Below, piece after piece: positions 1-9,529 of a stretch of 54,695 bases of DNA; position 1 is the first letter of the stretch, and every line of letters begins with the position of its first letter. The position numbers and the translations under genes were made by a program. The stretch covers positions 1 through 54,695 of the forward strand of contig NZ_LDPV02000015.1 of NCBI RefSeq assembly GCF_001038425.2. Reading direction: 5' to 3'. Source of the DNA: Ornithinibacillus contaminans. GTDB taxonomy: Bacteria; Bacillota; Bacilli; Bacillales; Amphibacillaceae. The notes beneath the pieces were generated by a model. That model made no database searches. It had not been told where the DNA came from and saw only the letters and a list, made by a program, of their open reading frames with translations.

Positions 1-265
1 CCCGCAGTGAGGGTGCTACTTGAATAACCTTCTTCGTTCCCTTGCGCTGAGGAAGCATACTCCGAAGCGATACTAGCAGACACAGGCGCACTGCTTTTCA
101 GCGCGAGGAGGCTCAGCAGCCCCCGCGGCAAGGTAGACACTGCGAGGTAGTTTCGAGCAGATGTCACCCCTGTGCTGGAAGTGAAAGCGAAGTATATTCC
201 CGGAGCGGGTATCGTGCTCCAACGTTCGGATTTTATCTAACCATTAACACTTATGTCCCAGCCCC
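1..265. repeat. GC-rich intergenic repeat element (partial)
   Basis: This stretch is clearly richer in G and C than the rest of the window, has no convincing ORF, and holds several short inverted segments (for example CCCGGAGCGGG at about 200-210). Read on the minus strand it begins GGGACATAAG and continues through CCGAACGTTGGAGCACG and the CCGCGG-type blocks that I recognise from long dispersed intergenic repeats of Bacillaceae. The recognition is from memory, not from a search. It starts before the window, so its full length is unknown. It abuts the 3' end of the MFS gene, whose stop region forms a weak CATTAAC/GTTAATG inverted repeat with it (about 241-273). Confidence 0.55.
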
Positions 266-268
266 TGG

Positions 269-1468
269 TTAATGTGAAGATATGGTGTGGCTACTGTTTT
301 CTGTGGCGTATTCAAATTTATACCAGGCTACTAAGAGAAATACACCACTTAGGATGAGTAGACCGCCAGTCACTAGAAATACGGATGATATACCGTAAAA
401 ACCCGCAATAAATCCACCGAGTGCGGGTCCAATAATGTTTCCGAGAAAACGTAGGCTAGTGTTATATCCAAGAACTTCCCCTTGCATGGATAATGGTGCC
501 TCTTGACGAATGTAGGCAATTCTAAGTGGGATAATCCCACCAATCGAGACGCCTAACAGAAAACGGACGATAACGAGCTGCCAGATCGACTGAACAAATG
601 CTCCGGGTAAATAGACAATTCCTGCCATGAACAGAAGTATAATTAATATTTTTACATAACCGATACGATCTCCTAATTTACCCCAATTACGTGCCATCAA
701 TAAATTCCCAACCCCAGCAGCTGAAAAAGCAATCCCGGCAAAAAAGGCAATACTTGATGCGCCATGAATTTCCTCTACATATAAGGACAAGATTGGCTGA
801 ACGCTAAAGTGTGCAATCTGCACGAGTGCAGAAATTAGCATCACGACAAGTAATACAGGCTGCCTTACAATGTGCAGAAGTACTTCCTTCCGTGAATAAT
901 GCTTATGATCCTTATCTTCAGCAATAGGAAGTGGCTCCTCTTTAACGCCAAAAATAACAATTACACTAGAAAGTAGGATGGCAATAGAAATCCATTTAAA
1001 TGTTGTGGAAAAGCCAAACGCATCGGCTAATGCGCCACCTAATAGTGGCCCCATTAACGAACCAGTGATACTACCAGTTTGTAATGTGCCTAGCACACGG
1101 CCTGCGATATTCTTAGGTGTCTGGGTGGCAATAAGTGCTTGAGACATCGGAATAAATCCAGTAAATACACCCATTAGTAGCCGGAGCATAAATAGCTGCC
1201 AGACATTTGTCGCAAATCCCATTAAAAAGACAGAAAGCCCAATTCCACTAGAAAAAAAGATTAATAGTTTCTTACGACCATATTTGTCTCCGATTCTTCC
1301 CCATATCGGAGCAAATAAAAACGCTGCAATAAAGGTAACTAGAAATACCCAGCCAGCCCAATTCTGTACATATACATCAGAAAAATTACCAAACGATGCG
1401 ATATATAAAGACAGGAATGGGATAACCATGGTCGTACTTCCAGCAATGAAAAAATTTGCAAACCACAT
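269..1468 (-). CDS. MDR-type MFS efflux transporter
   Basis: Proton-coupled drug or metabolite exporter of the major facilitator superfamily in the cytoplasmic membrane. About twelve hydrophobic segments are visible. The motif-A loop between TM2 and TM3 reads GRIGDKYGRKK (near residues 57-67), and a second copy, GKLGDRIGYVK, sits in the C-terminal half. The family is usually 390-410 residues, so 399 fits. The ATG at 1468 has no Shine-Dalgarno. Fourteen codons further upstream an in-frame ATT (1508-1510) is preceded by AGAAGGAAGG at good distance, with no ATG, GTG or TTG between it and the upstream stop, so the true start may be the rare ATT (413 aa). The gene is divergent from the DUF1002 gene. 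The substrate cannot be read from the sequence. Confidence 0.85.
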   Translation of the reverse strand: MWFANFFIAGSTTMVIPFLSLYIASFGNFSDVYVQNWAGWVFLVTFIAAFLFAPIWGRIGDKYGRKKLLIFFSSGIGLSVFLMGFATNVWQLFMLRLLMGVFTGFIPMSQALIATQTPKNIAGRVLGTLQTGSITGSLMGPLLGGALADAFGFSTTFKWISIAILLSSVIVIFGVKEEPLPIAEDKDHKHYSRKEVLLHIVRQPVLLVVMLISALVQIAHFSVQPILSLYVEEIHGASSIAFFAGIAFSAAGVGNLLMARNWGKLGDRIGYVKILIILLFMAGIVYLPGAFVQSIWQLVIVRFLLGVSIGGIIPLRIAYIRQEAPLSMQGEVLGYNTSLRFLGNIIGPALGGFIAGFYGISSVFLVTGGLLILSGVFLLVAWYKFEYATENSSHTISSH

Positions 1469-1709
1469 AATGACTAAATTACGTTTTACATTGGTGTTTT
1501 CAGTATTAATTGGTACGTGCCTTCCTTCTGTAAAATTATTTCGCTACCCTAAATATAACGGAAACCGAAATAAATTTAAAGTATTTATTTCTAGCACATA
1601 TTGGAGATTTCGAATAGACCTAAGTATAATGAGACTAATCAATCATATTCATATTAAAATAGGACAAACATAACTTTAGCGATAATAATGGAAAAGGAGT
1701 TACGAAAAC

Positions 1710-2615
1710 ATGAAACCTTTCTTTAAAATAACGAGTGTCATCGTGTTAGTGGTTAGTTTGCTAGCGTGTGTTATTTCACCTGTAGCTGCAGAAGATGTCA
1801 TTGATGAAAAAAATGGCTTACCCATTGTTGTATATGGTGGAAACTTAACCGATGAGCAAAAAGCACAGACAAAAGAGTTATTAGAGTTATCGGATACAGA
1901 AACGGTTGAAGAATACACAGTGACGGGTGAAGATTTAGCGAATTATATTGGTGGAAATGCGAATTCAAGGATGTTTTCCTCTGCGAAAATTACTATAGAA
2001 GATACTGGTGGGTTGGATGTTTCGATTATTACACCGGAGAATATCACAGAGGTTACCAACGAAATGTATGCCAATGCATTATTAACAGCGGGAGTAGAAA
2101 ATGCGACCGTTTTGGTAGCATCACCTGTTGCTGTAACAGGGCATTCGGCACTAACTGGTATCTATAAAGCATATGATGTGCAAGGTGTAGAGTTAGACAA
2201 AGAACGGATGGAGCTTGCAAATGAAGAACTGGGACTTGCCACTGATCTGGTTAAGAATGCTGGTCTAACGCAAGAACAGGTGAGCAACTTAATTACCGAA
2301 ATTAAGCAAGCTATTGCTGAGCAAAATCCTGCCACAGTGGAGGATGTAGAACGAATTGTTCAGGAGCAATTAGATAAATTGAATATTACATTAAGTGAGG
2401 AATATAAACAATTATTAATTGATTTATTTGATAAAATGCGTCACTTGAACATCGATTTTGGCCAAGTATCTGAACAATTGAACGATATTGCTTCTAAAGT
2501 AAAAGATAAGATTACAGATTTAGTAAATGATGAGGGATTTTGGGATAGTATTGGAAACTTTTTTAAACAGCTGGTAAACGCGATTACAGATTTTTTCTCA
2601 AGCTTATTTAAGTAA
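1710..2615 (+). CDS. DUF1002 secreted protein, YpuA-like
   Basis: A 301-residue exported protein of the DUF1002 family (B. subtilis YpuA); its biochemical function is unknown. An N-terminal signal peptide is clear: K-rich start, hydrophobic stretch 8-24 and an AxA-type end (PVAAED, cleavage after about residue 27). LLAC at 17-20 is only a poor lipobox. The middle has the family's alternating beta segments and ISPxxVTGHSALTGIYKA-like core (about 140-158). The C-terminal third is helical and ends in an amphipathic, F-rich tail. The start is supported by AAAAGGAG about 9 nt upstream. It is monocistronic, divergent from the MFS gene and followed by a terminator. In the family it is suspected to act at the cell envelope; nothing here refines that. 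Confidence 0.8.
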   Translation: MKPFFKITSVIVLVVSLLACVISPVAAEDVIDEKNGLPIVVYGGNLTDEQKAQTKELLELSDTETVEEYTVTGEDLANYIGGNANSRMFSSAKITIEDTGGLDVSIITPENITEVTNEMYANALLTAGVENATVLVASPVAVTGHSALTGIYKAYDVQGVELDKERMELANEELGLATDLVKNAGLTQEQVSNLITEIKQAIAEQNPATVEDVERIVQEQLDKLNITLSEEYKQLLIDLFDKMRHLNIDFGQVSEQLNDIASKVKDKITDLVNDEGFWDSIGNFFKQLVNAITDFFSSLFK

Positions 2616-2624
2616 TGAAAGAAT

Positions 2625-2667
2625 AGCCGTGATCTTCTAATAGACTAGGAGAGTCGCGGCTTTTTTA
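2625..2667 (+). terminator. Rho-independent terminator after DUF1002 gene
   Basis: AGCCGTGATC and a downstream GAGTCGCGGCT pair with minor mismatches around an A/T-rich loop, followed by a run of six T. It separates the DUF1002 gene from the oligopeptide importer. Confidence 0.85.
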
Positions 2668-2728
2668 TTGCGTCTAAAGCACCATAAATTTAACGGAAAA
2701 TTTACAATATATGACTATTTACTTATAT

Positions 2729-2757
2729 TTGAATACAGTAAAATATAGTACTATATT
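2729..2757 (+). promoter_or_regulatory. Predicted sigma-A promoter of oppA
   Basis: TTGAAT at 2729-2734 and TATATT at 2752-2757 are separated by 17 bp. A second TATAAT lies at 2801-2806. Loosely CodY-like A/T blocks surround it (TTTTTTCAAAAAAAT near 2761, 11 of 15 matches to AATTTTCWGAAAATT), so nitrogen-status control is possible but not proven. Confidence 0.5.
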
Positions 2758-2877
2758 AAATTTTTTCAAAAAAATAGATGAAATATTTAATGATAAGTTG
2801 TATAATTGTTTTCAAGGTTCAAGATTTAGACTGTCTTGAATTGTTAGAATCATTAAAAAACGGGAGGGTCTACAAAT

Positions 2878-4554
2878 ATGAAATTTAAAAAGTGGTCATT
2901 ACTATTTGTTCTAGTTCTGGCTATGGGTCTTTTTCTAGCTGCTTGTGGCGGTGACGATGAGGCTGGTAGCGAAACAGATGGCGGAACAGAAACAGGTGGC
3001 GAAACAGAAGGTACTGATACTGAAGGTACAGAAACAGTTGAACAAGTACTTAATGTCAATATTAAAACTGAACCACCTTCATTAAATCCTGGTACAGCAA
3101 CAGATACTACTTCTGGTGCAATTCTTGATCAGGTATTTGAAGGTTTAATGCGAATTAACCAAGAAGGTGTCGTAGAACCAGCAATGGCAGCAGGTGAGCC
3201 AGAAGTATCTGATGACTTATTAACGTACACATTTACAATTCGTGATGATGCAGTTTGGTCTAACGGTGACCCTGTAACAGCAGCAGATTTCGAATATGCA
3301 TGGAAATGGGTATTAGATCCTAATAATGCGGACACTGATTATGCATATCAATTATATGTAATCAAAGGTGCTCAAGCTGCTAAAGAAGAAGGAGCATCAT
3401 TAGATGAAGTTGGCGTTAAAGCTGTTGATGAAAAAACGCTAGAAGTTACATTAGAACAACCAACTCCATATTTCTTAGATTTAACGGCTTTCTATACTTA
3501 CTACCCTGTTAATAAAAATGTTGTTGAGGGTAACGCTGATTGGGCACTTGATGCAGGTGAGAACTACGTAACTAACGGACCATTCTTGCTTGATTCTTGG
3601 GCACACTCAGACAAAGTTGTACTTACAAAGAATCCTGAATATTGGGATGCTGAAACTGTAAAACTTGAAACAATCAATATGTTCATGGTTGATGATGAAA
3701 ACACTGCACTTGAAATGTATAATGCAGGAGATCTTGATTGGGTAGGATCACCAACTGACTCACTACCATTAGCTTCAATCCCAGCATTAAAAGAAGATGG
3801 ATCACTTAATATTTCATCTTTAGCTGGTGTATACTACTATGCATTTAATACAGAAGCAGCACCATTTGATAACGAAAATATTCGTAAAGCATTTGCATTA
3901 GCAATTAACCGTCAAGGTATTGTTGAGAACATTACAAAAGGTGAACAGCAACCAGCAATGGCGCTAGTACCACCGTCAATTTTTGAAGAAAACAATGAAG
4001 GATACTTCGCTGATAATGATGTAGAACAAGCGAAAGAATACCTAGAAGCGGGCTTAGAAGAGCTTGGCTTATCTGAATTACCACCAATTACACTATCTTA
4101 CAATACAGATGAAGCACATGCTACAATTGCGCAAGCTGTTCAAGATATGTGGAGTACTAACCTAGGTGTTGATGTAACACTTGGTAATGAAGAGTGGAAT
4201 GTATACCTAGATTCAATGGGTTCAGGTAACTACCAAGTTGGACGTATGGGATGGCTTGCAGACTTTAACGATGCAATCAACTTCCTTGAAATCTTCCAAC
4301 AAGTAGGTGGAAACAACTACACGAACTGGGAAGATGCAGAGTACCAAGAATTACTTGCACAATCTAGAACTGAAACAGATGCAGCTGCACGTAAAGAAAT
4401 CTTACGTCAAGCAGAGCAAATCTTCATGGATGCAATGCCAATTGCGCCAATCTACTTCTACACGAATGTTTGGATTAGCCAAGATTACGTGAAGAACATC
4501 GAAGTTTCAGGACTTGGTGGCGTACAGTACAAGTGGGGCTATATTGAAAAATAA
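2878..4554 (+). CDS. oppA: Oligopeptide ABC transporter substrate-binding lipoprotein
   Basis: Extracellular, lipid-anchored solute receptor (SBP family 5) that captures oligopeptides for the OppBCDF importer encoded next. The signal peptide ends in a lipobox L20-A-A-C23, so C23 is the lipidated residue. It is followed by an acidic, Gly/Glu/Thr-rich linker (about 24-55), typical of salt-tolerant or alkaliphilic Bacillaceae. The family 5 signature is seen around FTIRDDAVWSNGDPVTAADF (about 118-137), and the mature length (about 535) suits OppA. A GGGAGGG Shine-Dalgarno supports the start. The gene lies first in its cluster and is separated from oppB by a hairpin, which would favour binding-protein excess. 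Substrate range is inference. Confidence 0.9.
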   Translation: MKFKKWSLLFVLVLAMGLFLAACGGDDEAGSETDGGTETGGETEGTDTEGTETVEQVLNVNIKTEPPSLNPGTATDTTSGAILDQVFEGLMRINQEGVVEPAMAAGEPEVSDDLLTYTFTIRDDAVWSNGDPVTAADFEYAWKWVLDPNNADTDYAYQLYVIKGAQAAKEEGASLDEVGVKAVDEKTLEVTLEQPTPYFLDLTAFYTYYPVNKNVVEGNADWALDAGENYVTNGPFLLDSWAHSDKVVLTKNPEYWDAETVKLETINMFMVDDENTALEMYNAGDLDWVGSPTDSLPLASIPALKEDGSLNISSLAGVYYYAFNTEAAPFDNENIRKAFALAINRQGIVENITKGEQQPAMALVPPSIFEENNEGYFADNDVEQAKEYLEAGLEELGLSELPPITLSYNTDEAHATIAQAVQDMWSTNLGVDVTLGNEEWNVYLDSMGSGNYQVGRMGWLADFNDAINFLEIFQQVGGNNYTNWEDAEYQELLAQSRTETDAAARKEILRQAEQIFMDAMPIAPIYFYTNVWISQDYVKNIEVSGLGGVQYKWGYIEK

Positions 4555-4580
4555 TAGTTCACTATAATAATTGAAAACAA

Positions 4581-4645
4581 GAAGCAAATAACCAAGATGG
4601 GAAGCACGCAACAAAAGTGTTTCTTGTCTTGGTTGCTTCCTTATA
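4581..4645 (+). terminator. Hairpin between oppA and oppB
   Basis: GAAGCAA plus ACCAAGA (4581-4597, 3-nt bulge) pair with TCTTGGT plus TGCTTC (4627-4639). The T-tract is weak (TTATAT), so it is probably a leaky terminator or an mRNA 3' stabiliser that raises oppA over oppBCDF. The rest of the oppA-oppB gap up to about 4868 holds only A/T-rich DNA and the oppB Shine-Dalgarno. Confidence 0.6.
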
Positions 4646-4868
4646 TAGGGTTAATTTATCTAACATTACTAAGTTTTCTACAAATTTTGAGAATAATAAT
4701 TTAATATGTAACGAGAGATGCAAACCAAAAACGAGACTCCTTATAGAAATACTAGACTATCGTATTTCATTGCATATTTTATGAGCTTATTCTCTTACTT
4801 GAAAAAAGTGGTATGGGGGGAGCTTGTCTCGCTCTATTTTTAATTTTACGTCATTGGAGGTGGATGTG

Positions 4869-5804
4869 TTGGCAAAGTATTTATTAAAGAGATTAGCGTA
4901 TATTCTGCTATCCCTTTTCTTAATTATAACCGTCACGTTCTTCATCATGAAAGCGGCGCCGGGTGGACCATTTGCTTCAGAACGTAGATTACCACCGGCA
5001 ATTGAAGAACAAATGAACGAAGCATATGGATTGAATGATCCAATTATTGTACAATACGTTGATTATCTAGTTAATGCGCTAACATTTGACTTCGGACCTT
5101 CCTTTAAATATGAAGGACAAGAAGTCATGGATATAATTTTACGTGGTTTCCCGTACTCCCTTATTTTAGGGCTAGAGGCAATATTTATTGCTTTAGGGAT
5201 CGGTGTCTTACTCGGAGTATTTGCAGCACTAAAGCATAATAAATTTGGTGATTATACTGCAATGGTTATTGCGGTGCTTGGAATCTCAGTACCGAGCTTT
5301 ATCATGGCTACCATACTACAATTTATTTTTGCATCGAAGCTAGAATGGTTCTCGATCGCTCGTATGGAGTCATTTTCAGATACGATATTACCCGCACTAG
5401 CATTAGCGACAACACCACTAGCATTTATTGCGCGATTAATGCGCTCTAGTATGTTAGATGTGTTGCATTCAGATTATATTAAAACTGCAAAGGCAAAAGG
5501 AATGAGCCAACGCATCGTTACGTATAAGCACGGTCTTAGGAATGCCATGTTACCGGTTGTTTCCTATATTGGGCCATTGGTTGCGGGTATTTTAACGGGT
5601 AGTTTTATTATTGAACAAATATTTGGGATTCCTGGACTCGGAAAAGAGTTCGTGACTAGTATTACCAATCGTGATTACACGGTTATTATGGGAACTACCG
5701 TCTTTTACAGTGTCATTCTATTATTCTCTATTTTAATTGTTGATTTAATTTATGGATTAATAGATCCGAGAATAAAAGTAGCTGCAAAGGCAGGTGAGAA
5801 ATGA
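4869..5804 (+). CDS. oppB: Oligopeptide ABC transporter permease OppB
   Basis: Integral membrane subunit of the OppABCDF peptide importer. Six hydrophobic segments are visible, beginning with a long TM1 directly after a KYLLKR stretch. The large extracellular loop follows ([13 protein letters not shown]..., the standard OppB/DppB pattern), and the cytoplasmic EAA loop reads [14 protein letters not shown], which docks on the ATPases. I choose the TTG at 4869 because GGAGG lies 8 nt upstream and the protein then starts MAKYLLKR like other OppB proteins; a GTG at 4866 is nearly as good. A longer reading from a TTG at 4824 adds 15 unlikely residues. The gene overlaps oppC by 4 nt (ATGA). Confidence 0.9.
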   Translation: MAKYLLKRLAYILLSLFLIITVTFFIMKAAPGGPFASERRLPPAIEEQMNEAYGLNDPIIVQYVDYLVNALTFDFGPSFKYEGQEVMDIILRGFPYSLILGLEAIFIALGIGVLLGVFAALKHNKFGDYTAMVIAVLGISVPSFIMATILQFIFASKLEWFSIARMESFSDTILPALALATTPLAFIARLMRSSMLDVLHSDYIKTAKAKGMSQRIVTYKHGLRNAMLPVVSYIGPLVAGILTGSFIIEQIFGIPGLGKEFVTSITNRDYTVIMGTTVFYSVILLFSILIVDLIYGLIDPRIKVAAKAGEK

Positions 5805-6727
5805 TGGCACAATCACAATTAACAAGCGCAGACTTCGAACCACTGCATGTTGACCAAGCGGAATCAGAACGTATAGTTGGAAAGAGTACCTCCTTTTGGA
5901 AGGACGCTTGGAGAAGATTTGGTAAGAACAAGCTAGCACTAGCTGGAATTATCGTAATAGCTTTGTTAGCATTAATGGCTTTTATCGGGGCACCGATTTC
6001 GGGTGAGAACTATAAAGATAATGACTTAATGAGTGGTAACCAAACGCCATCCGCTGATCACTGGTTTGGAACCGATAGTTTAGGTCGTGATATATTTGCC
6101 AGAACATGGGAAGGTGCAAAAATCTCCCTATTCATTGGGTTAATGGCAGCATTCCTCGATTTAGTTATTGGGGTAATTTTAGGAGCGGTTGCTGGATTTG
6201 TCGGCGGTAGGGTCGATGAGTATATCATGCGATTTGCTGATATTTTATCTGGTGTACCATACTTGCTCGTTGTTATTCTCCTCATGGTGGTAATGCCACA
6301 AGGCTTATGGACGATGATCCTCGCGATGGTTATAACTGGGTGGATCAATATGGCAAGAATCGTCCGTGGTCAGGTTATGCAAATGCGATCAGAGGAGTAT
6401 GTCTTAGCGTCAAGATCGTTAGGAGCTAGTAATTCAAGACTCTTATTTAAGCATTTAATTCCGAACACATTCGGACCAATCCTTGTAACATTAACATTAA
6501 CAGTACCATCCGCTATTTTCACGGAAGCATTCTTGAGCTTCTTAGGATTAGGGGTACCTGCACCACTCGCGAGTTGGGGCGTTATGACAAGTGATGCGCT
6601 AGGTTCGTTTAAATATTATCCATATCAGCTGTTCTTTCCAGCATTTTTCATCTGTTTAACCATGCTAGCATTTAATGTAATTGGTGATGGATTAAGAGAT
6701 GCACTAGATCCGAAAGAACGTAAGTAG
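5801..6727 (+). CDS. oppC: Oligopeptide ABC transporter permease OppC
   Basis: Second membrane subunit of the importer, heterodimeric partner of OppB. It has the OppC-type cytoplasmic N-terminal extension (about 45 residues, including [17 protein letters not shown]) before TM1. The periplasmic-side motif [15 protein letters not shown] (about 87-101) is typical of OppC/DppC. The EAA loop [15 protein letters not shown] precedes the last TM segments. Length 308 is normal. The ATG overlaps the oppB stop by 4 nt, so translational coupling is likely. Adjacent Met codons make the exact first residue uncertain by one. Confidence 0.92.
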   Translation: MMAQSQLTSADFEPLHVDQAESERIVGKSTSFWKDAWRRFGKNKLALAGIIVIALLALMAFIGAPISGENYKDNDLMSGNQTPSADHWFGTDSLGRDIFARTWEGAKISLFIGLMAAFLDLVIGVILGAVAGFVGGRVDEYIMRFADILSGVPYLLVVILLMVVMPQGLWTMILAMVITGWINMARIVRGQVMQMRSEEYVLASRSLGASNSRLLFKHLIPNTFGPILVTLTLTVPSAIFTEAFLSFLGLGVPAPLASWGVMTSDALGSFKYYPYQLFFPAFFICLTMLAFNVIGDGLRDALDPKERK

Positions 6728-6742
6728 GGAGGAGGATGCGAA

Positions 6743-7771
6743 ATGAAAAAAATACTAAGCGTAAAAAATCTTTCTGTATCATTTGATACCTATAATGCAG
6801 AAGTAAAGGCTGTGCGTGATGTATCATTTGACTTACACGAGCGGGAAACATTAGCAATAGTTGGGGAATCTGGATCAGGAAAAAGTGTTACGGCTCAGTC
6901 TGTTATGCGTCTGATTCCTATGCCTCCCGGAAAATTTGTCAATGGTTCAATTGTGTTTGATGGGGAAGATTTAACAGAGAAATCGGAAAAGCAAATGGAG
7001 AGCATTCGCGGGAAAGAAATCGGGATGATTTTTCAGGATCCAATGACTTCATTGAACCCTACCATGACGATTGGAAAACAAATAGCAGAAGGTTTAATTA
7101 AGCACCAAAATATGTCCAAACAAGAAGCACACAATCGTGGTGTAGAGTTACTGAAGCTAGTTGGAATTCCAACCCCCGAGAAACGTATTGATCAGTACCC
7201 ACATGAGTTTTCAGGTGGGATGAGACAACGTGCTATGATTGCGATTGCGTTAGCTTGTAATCCGAAGATTCTTATAGCGGATGAGCCGACAACAGCACTA
7301 GATGTTACCATCCAAGCACAGATCTTGGATTTAATGAAAGAATTACAAAAAGAAACTGGTACCGCAATAATCCTCATCACTCATGACCTTGGTGTCGTTG
7401 CTAATGCAGCAAACCGTGTAGCGGTTATGTATGGTGGTAAAATTGTGGAGACAGGTTCAGTCGATGAGATTTTCTATAATCCGAAGCATCCGTATACTTG
7501 GGGACTGCTAGGATCCATGCCGAAGCTAGACCAACAAGGCGAGGAACTACAAGCAATTCCTGGATCGCCTCCAGATTTAGCTGATCCACCAAAAGGTTGT
7601 CCGTTTGCTGCTCGTTGTCCATATGCGATGAAGGCCTGTGGAACACAAATGCCAGCATATTACGAGTTATCTGATACACAAAAAACGGCTTGTTGGTTAT
7701 TGGATGAGCGTGCACCGAAAGTGGAACCGCCAGAGTTTGTAAATGTTGGAGGTGCGAAGGTAAATGGCTAA
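6743..7771 (+). CDS. oppD: Oligopeptide ABC transporter ATPase OppD
   Basis: Cytoplasmic ATP-hydrolysing subunit that powers peptide uptake with OppF. Walker A GESGSGKS is at residues 41-48, the signature FSGGMRQR at 156-163, Walker B ILIADEP at 176-182 and the H-loop in ILITHDLG. The C-terminal oligopeptide-transporter extension has the four-cysteine pattern ([15 protein letters not shown] ... CWLL) that binds a [4Fe-4S] cluster in characterised OppD/DppD proteins. GGGAGGAGG upstream supports the start. It overlaps oppF by 8 nt. Confidence 0.93.
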   Translation: MKKILSVKNLSVSFDTYNAEVKAVRDVSFDLHERETLAIVGESGSGKSVTAQSVMRLIPMPPGKFVNGSIVFDGEDLTEKSEKQMESIRGKEIGMIFQDPMTSLNPTMTIGKQIAEGLIKHQNMSKQEAHNRGVELLKLVGIPTPEKRIDQYPHEFSGGMRQRAMIAIALACNPKILIADEPTTALDVTIQAQILDLMKELQKETGTAIILITHDLGVVANAANRVAVMYGGKIVETGSVDEIFYNPKHPYTWGLLGSMPKLDQQGEELQAIPGSPPDLADPPKGCPFAARCPYAMKACGTQMPAYYELSDTQKTACWLLDERAPKVEPPEFVNVGGAKVNG

Positions 7772-8744
7772 TGCAAAGGAAACATTAATAGAAGTAAAAG
7801 ATTTAAAACGTCATTTTAAAGTAGACCGTCAAAACGTGTTAAAGGCAGTGGACGGAGTGTCATTTGCCATCTATAAGGGAGAAACATTTGGTCTAGTAGG
7901 GGAATCTGGCTGTGGTAAATCAACTGCTGGCCGTACAATTATGGGACTTTATCAAGCATCCGATGGAGAAGTTACCTTCAAAGGTGCTAGTGTACATGGC
8001 AAAAAATCTAAACAAGAATTAAAAGACTTAAATCGCAGCATGCAAATGATTTTCCAGGATCCATACGCTTCCTTGAATCCAAGAATGACGGTAAAAGATA
8101 TTATCGCAGAAGGTATCGACATTCATGGGCTTGCGAAAACAAAAGAGGAACGAACAAATCGTGTCAATGAATTGTTAGAGACGGTTGGATTAAATGCGGA
8201 GCATGGAAATCGTTATCCACATGAATTTAGTGGTGGACAACGCCAGCGGATTGGGATTGCCAGAGCACTTGCTGTAGACCCGGATTTCATTGTTGCCGAT
8301 GAACCAATCTCAGCGTTAGACGTATCGATTCAAGCGCAAGTTGTAAACCTGTTGAAAAAGCTTCAAAAGGAAAGAGGATTAACCTACCTCTTTATTGCCC
8401 ATGATTTATCCATGGTGAAGCATATCAGTGACCGAGTTGGTGTTATGTATTTAGGAAACATGGTTGAGATTTCAACAAGTGATGATCTATACGAAGAACC
8501 ATTACATCCATATACACAAGCATTATTAAGTGCAATTCCAATCGCAGATCCACAGGTGGAACGTTCCCGGGAACGAATCATTGTAGAGGGAGATGTACCT
8601 AGCCCGATCAATCCACCGAGTGGCTGTCGTTTTCGGACAAGATGCCCAATGGCAATGGAAATATGCTCGAAAGTAGAACCAAAACTTGCCGAGCATAAAC
8701 CAGATCACTGGGTAGCTTGCCATTTATATGGCGAAGAAAATTAA
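7764..8744 (+). CDS. oppF: Oligopeptide ABC transporter ATPase OppF
   Basis: Partner ATPase of OppD and last gene of the A-B-C-D-F operon. Walker A GESGCGKS, a signature FSGGQRQR and Walker B FIVADEP are present. The C-terminus keeps the cysteine motif ([15 protein letters not shown] ... CHLY). Length 326 suits OppF. The start overlaps the oppD 3' end in another frame, with GGAGGTG about 15 nt upstream; coupling to oppD translation is likely. A strong terminator follows directly. Confidence 0.93.
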   Translation: MANAKETLIEVKDLKRHFKVDRQNVLKAVDGVSFAIYKGETFGLVGESGCGKSTAGRTIMGLYQASDGEVTFKGASVHGKKSKQELKDLNRSMQMIFQDPYASLNPRMTVKDIIAEGIDIHGLAKTKEERTNRVNELLETVGLNAEHGNRYPHEFSGGQRQRIGIARALAVDPDFIVADEPISALDVSIQAQVVNLLKKLQKERGLTYLFIAHDLSMVKHISDRVGVMYLGNMVEISTSDDLYEEPLHPYTQALLSAIPIADPQVERSRERIIVEGDVPSPINPPSGCRFRTRCPMAMEICSKVEPKLAEHKPDHWVACHLYGEEN

Positions 8745-8750
8745 CGTATA

Positions 8751-8784
8751 AGAGATTTATTCTACGGAATAAGTCTCTTTTTTT
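8751..8784 (+). terminator. Terminator of oppABCDF
   Basis: AGAGATTTATTC and GGAATAAGTCTCT form a nearly perfect stem with a 3-nt loop, followed by seven T. Confidence 0.9.
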
Positions 8785-8903
8785 ATGGAATGAATATTGC
8801 GGTATCTGATCGATTGTAACGTTACGCTGAATTAGTGGTCGTTACCGCTGAATTCCACCTCACAACTCCCTAATCGAATCTATAATCCAACCGCAGCTAC
8901 GAA

Positions 8904-9097
8904 TCCCGAACAAAACAGATTTAATGCCGAAGTGCCATTCAGTTATCCCGAACGAATGCGATACAGTCCCGAACAACACGTAGAATCCCGAATGAATGGG
9001 ACACACTCCCGAACATCGCGGATAAATCCCGAAGCAATGTAGCGCACTCCCGAACATCCGTGCATAAATCCCGAAGCAACGCCACCACACTCCTGAA
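8904..9097. repeat. 21-bp periodic TCCCGAA array
   Basis: Ten copies of TCCCGAA (one TGCCGAA, one TCCTGAA) start at 8904, 8925, 8946, 8967, 8986, 9007, 9027, 9048, 9069 and 9091, so the spacing is 19-22 bp, mostly 21. In the last four units the intervening DNA alternates between an ACATC..ATAAA and a GCAA..CAC type, suggesting a dimeric unit of about 42 bp. The rest of the gap (8785-8903, 9098-9330) is A/T-rich with no gene that I can support. The minus-strand ORF across the array is only the repeat read through, as 21 is divisible by 3. Confidence 0.8.
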
Positions 9098-9334
9098 CGC
9101 AGCGACCACGCCCTAGCAATAAATGAACAAATCGTTAAAATAGTGACAAAATACAGTTATTTAACGACACAGAATATTGACAATTTTATAGATAACATTA
9201 TCTAGTGATAAAGTAGGATAAAAAAATTAGAAAAAATTCTCGTTTAAGTCAAGTGGGTCTAAACCTATACCTATAAAGGAATCACGCGCTTTCTCCTATA
9301 AGTAAAATTACCTAATAACTGTAGTAAAGTTACT

Positions 9335-9381
9335 ATTTTTCTAAAAATAGACGTGCATTCTTAAAAAAATGGTAGTATAAT
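9335..9381 (+). promoter_or_regulatory. CodY-like palindrome and -10 box of first oppDFBCA operon
   Basis: CTATTTTTCTAAAAATAG (9333-9350, with the 15-mer at 9335-9349) is a perfect inverted repeat around CT and matches 12 of 15 positions of the CodY consensus AATTTTCWGAAAATT. A good -10 TATAAT lies at 9376-9381; the matching -35 is poor. CodY bound here would cover the promoter's upstream side, so repression in amino-acid-rich cells is a reasonable inference. Confidence 0.45.
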
Positions 9382-9529
9382 AGTTTCTATCACATAAATT
9401 CAATAACACTAAATTATCAGAATAATTTAAACAATAATAAGATTGGCTTGTTTCATAAATTCTACAAAGATGTATACCCTAAAAAGGCATATTGTCTTGG
9501 GCGACACGATAGAAATAGGGGGATTAAGA

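Noticed and set aside
1284-1673. 129-aa plus-strand ORF
   Set aside because: Antisense to the MFS gene start, no Shine-Dalgarno, no domain.
1710-1800. Lipobox in the DUF1002 protein (LLAC)
   Set aside because: The -2 residue is unfavourable and a good signal peptidase I site follows; the family is not known as lipoproteins.
8860-9090. 76-aa minus-strand ORF with repeating FGI-type units
   Set aside because: It is the 21-bp array read in one open frame; no ribosome site and no conserved protein character.
9443-9529. N-terminal extension of the first DppD-like ATPase
   Set aside because: No ribosome site; the paralogue and the GGGGGATT site support the start at 9530.
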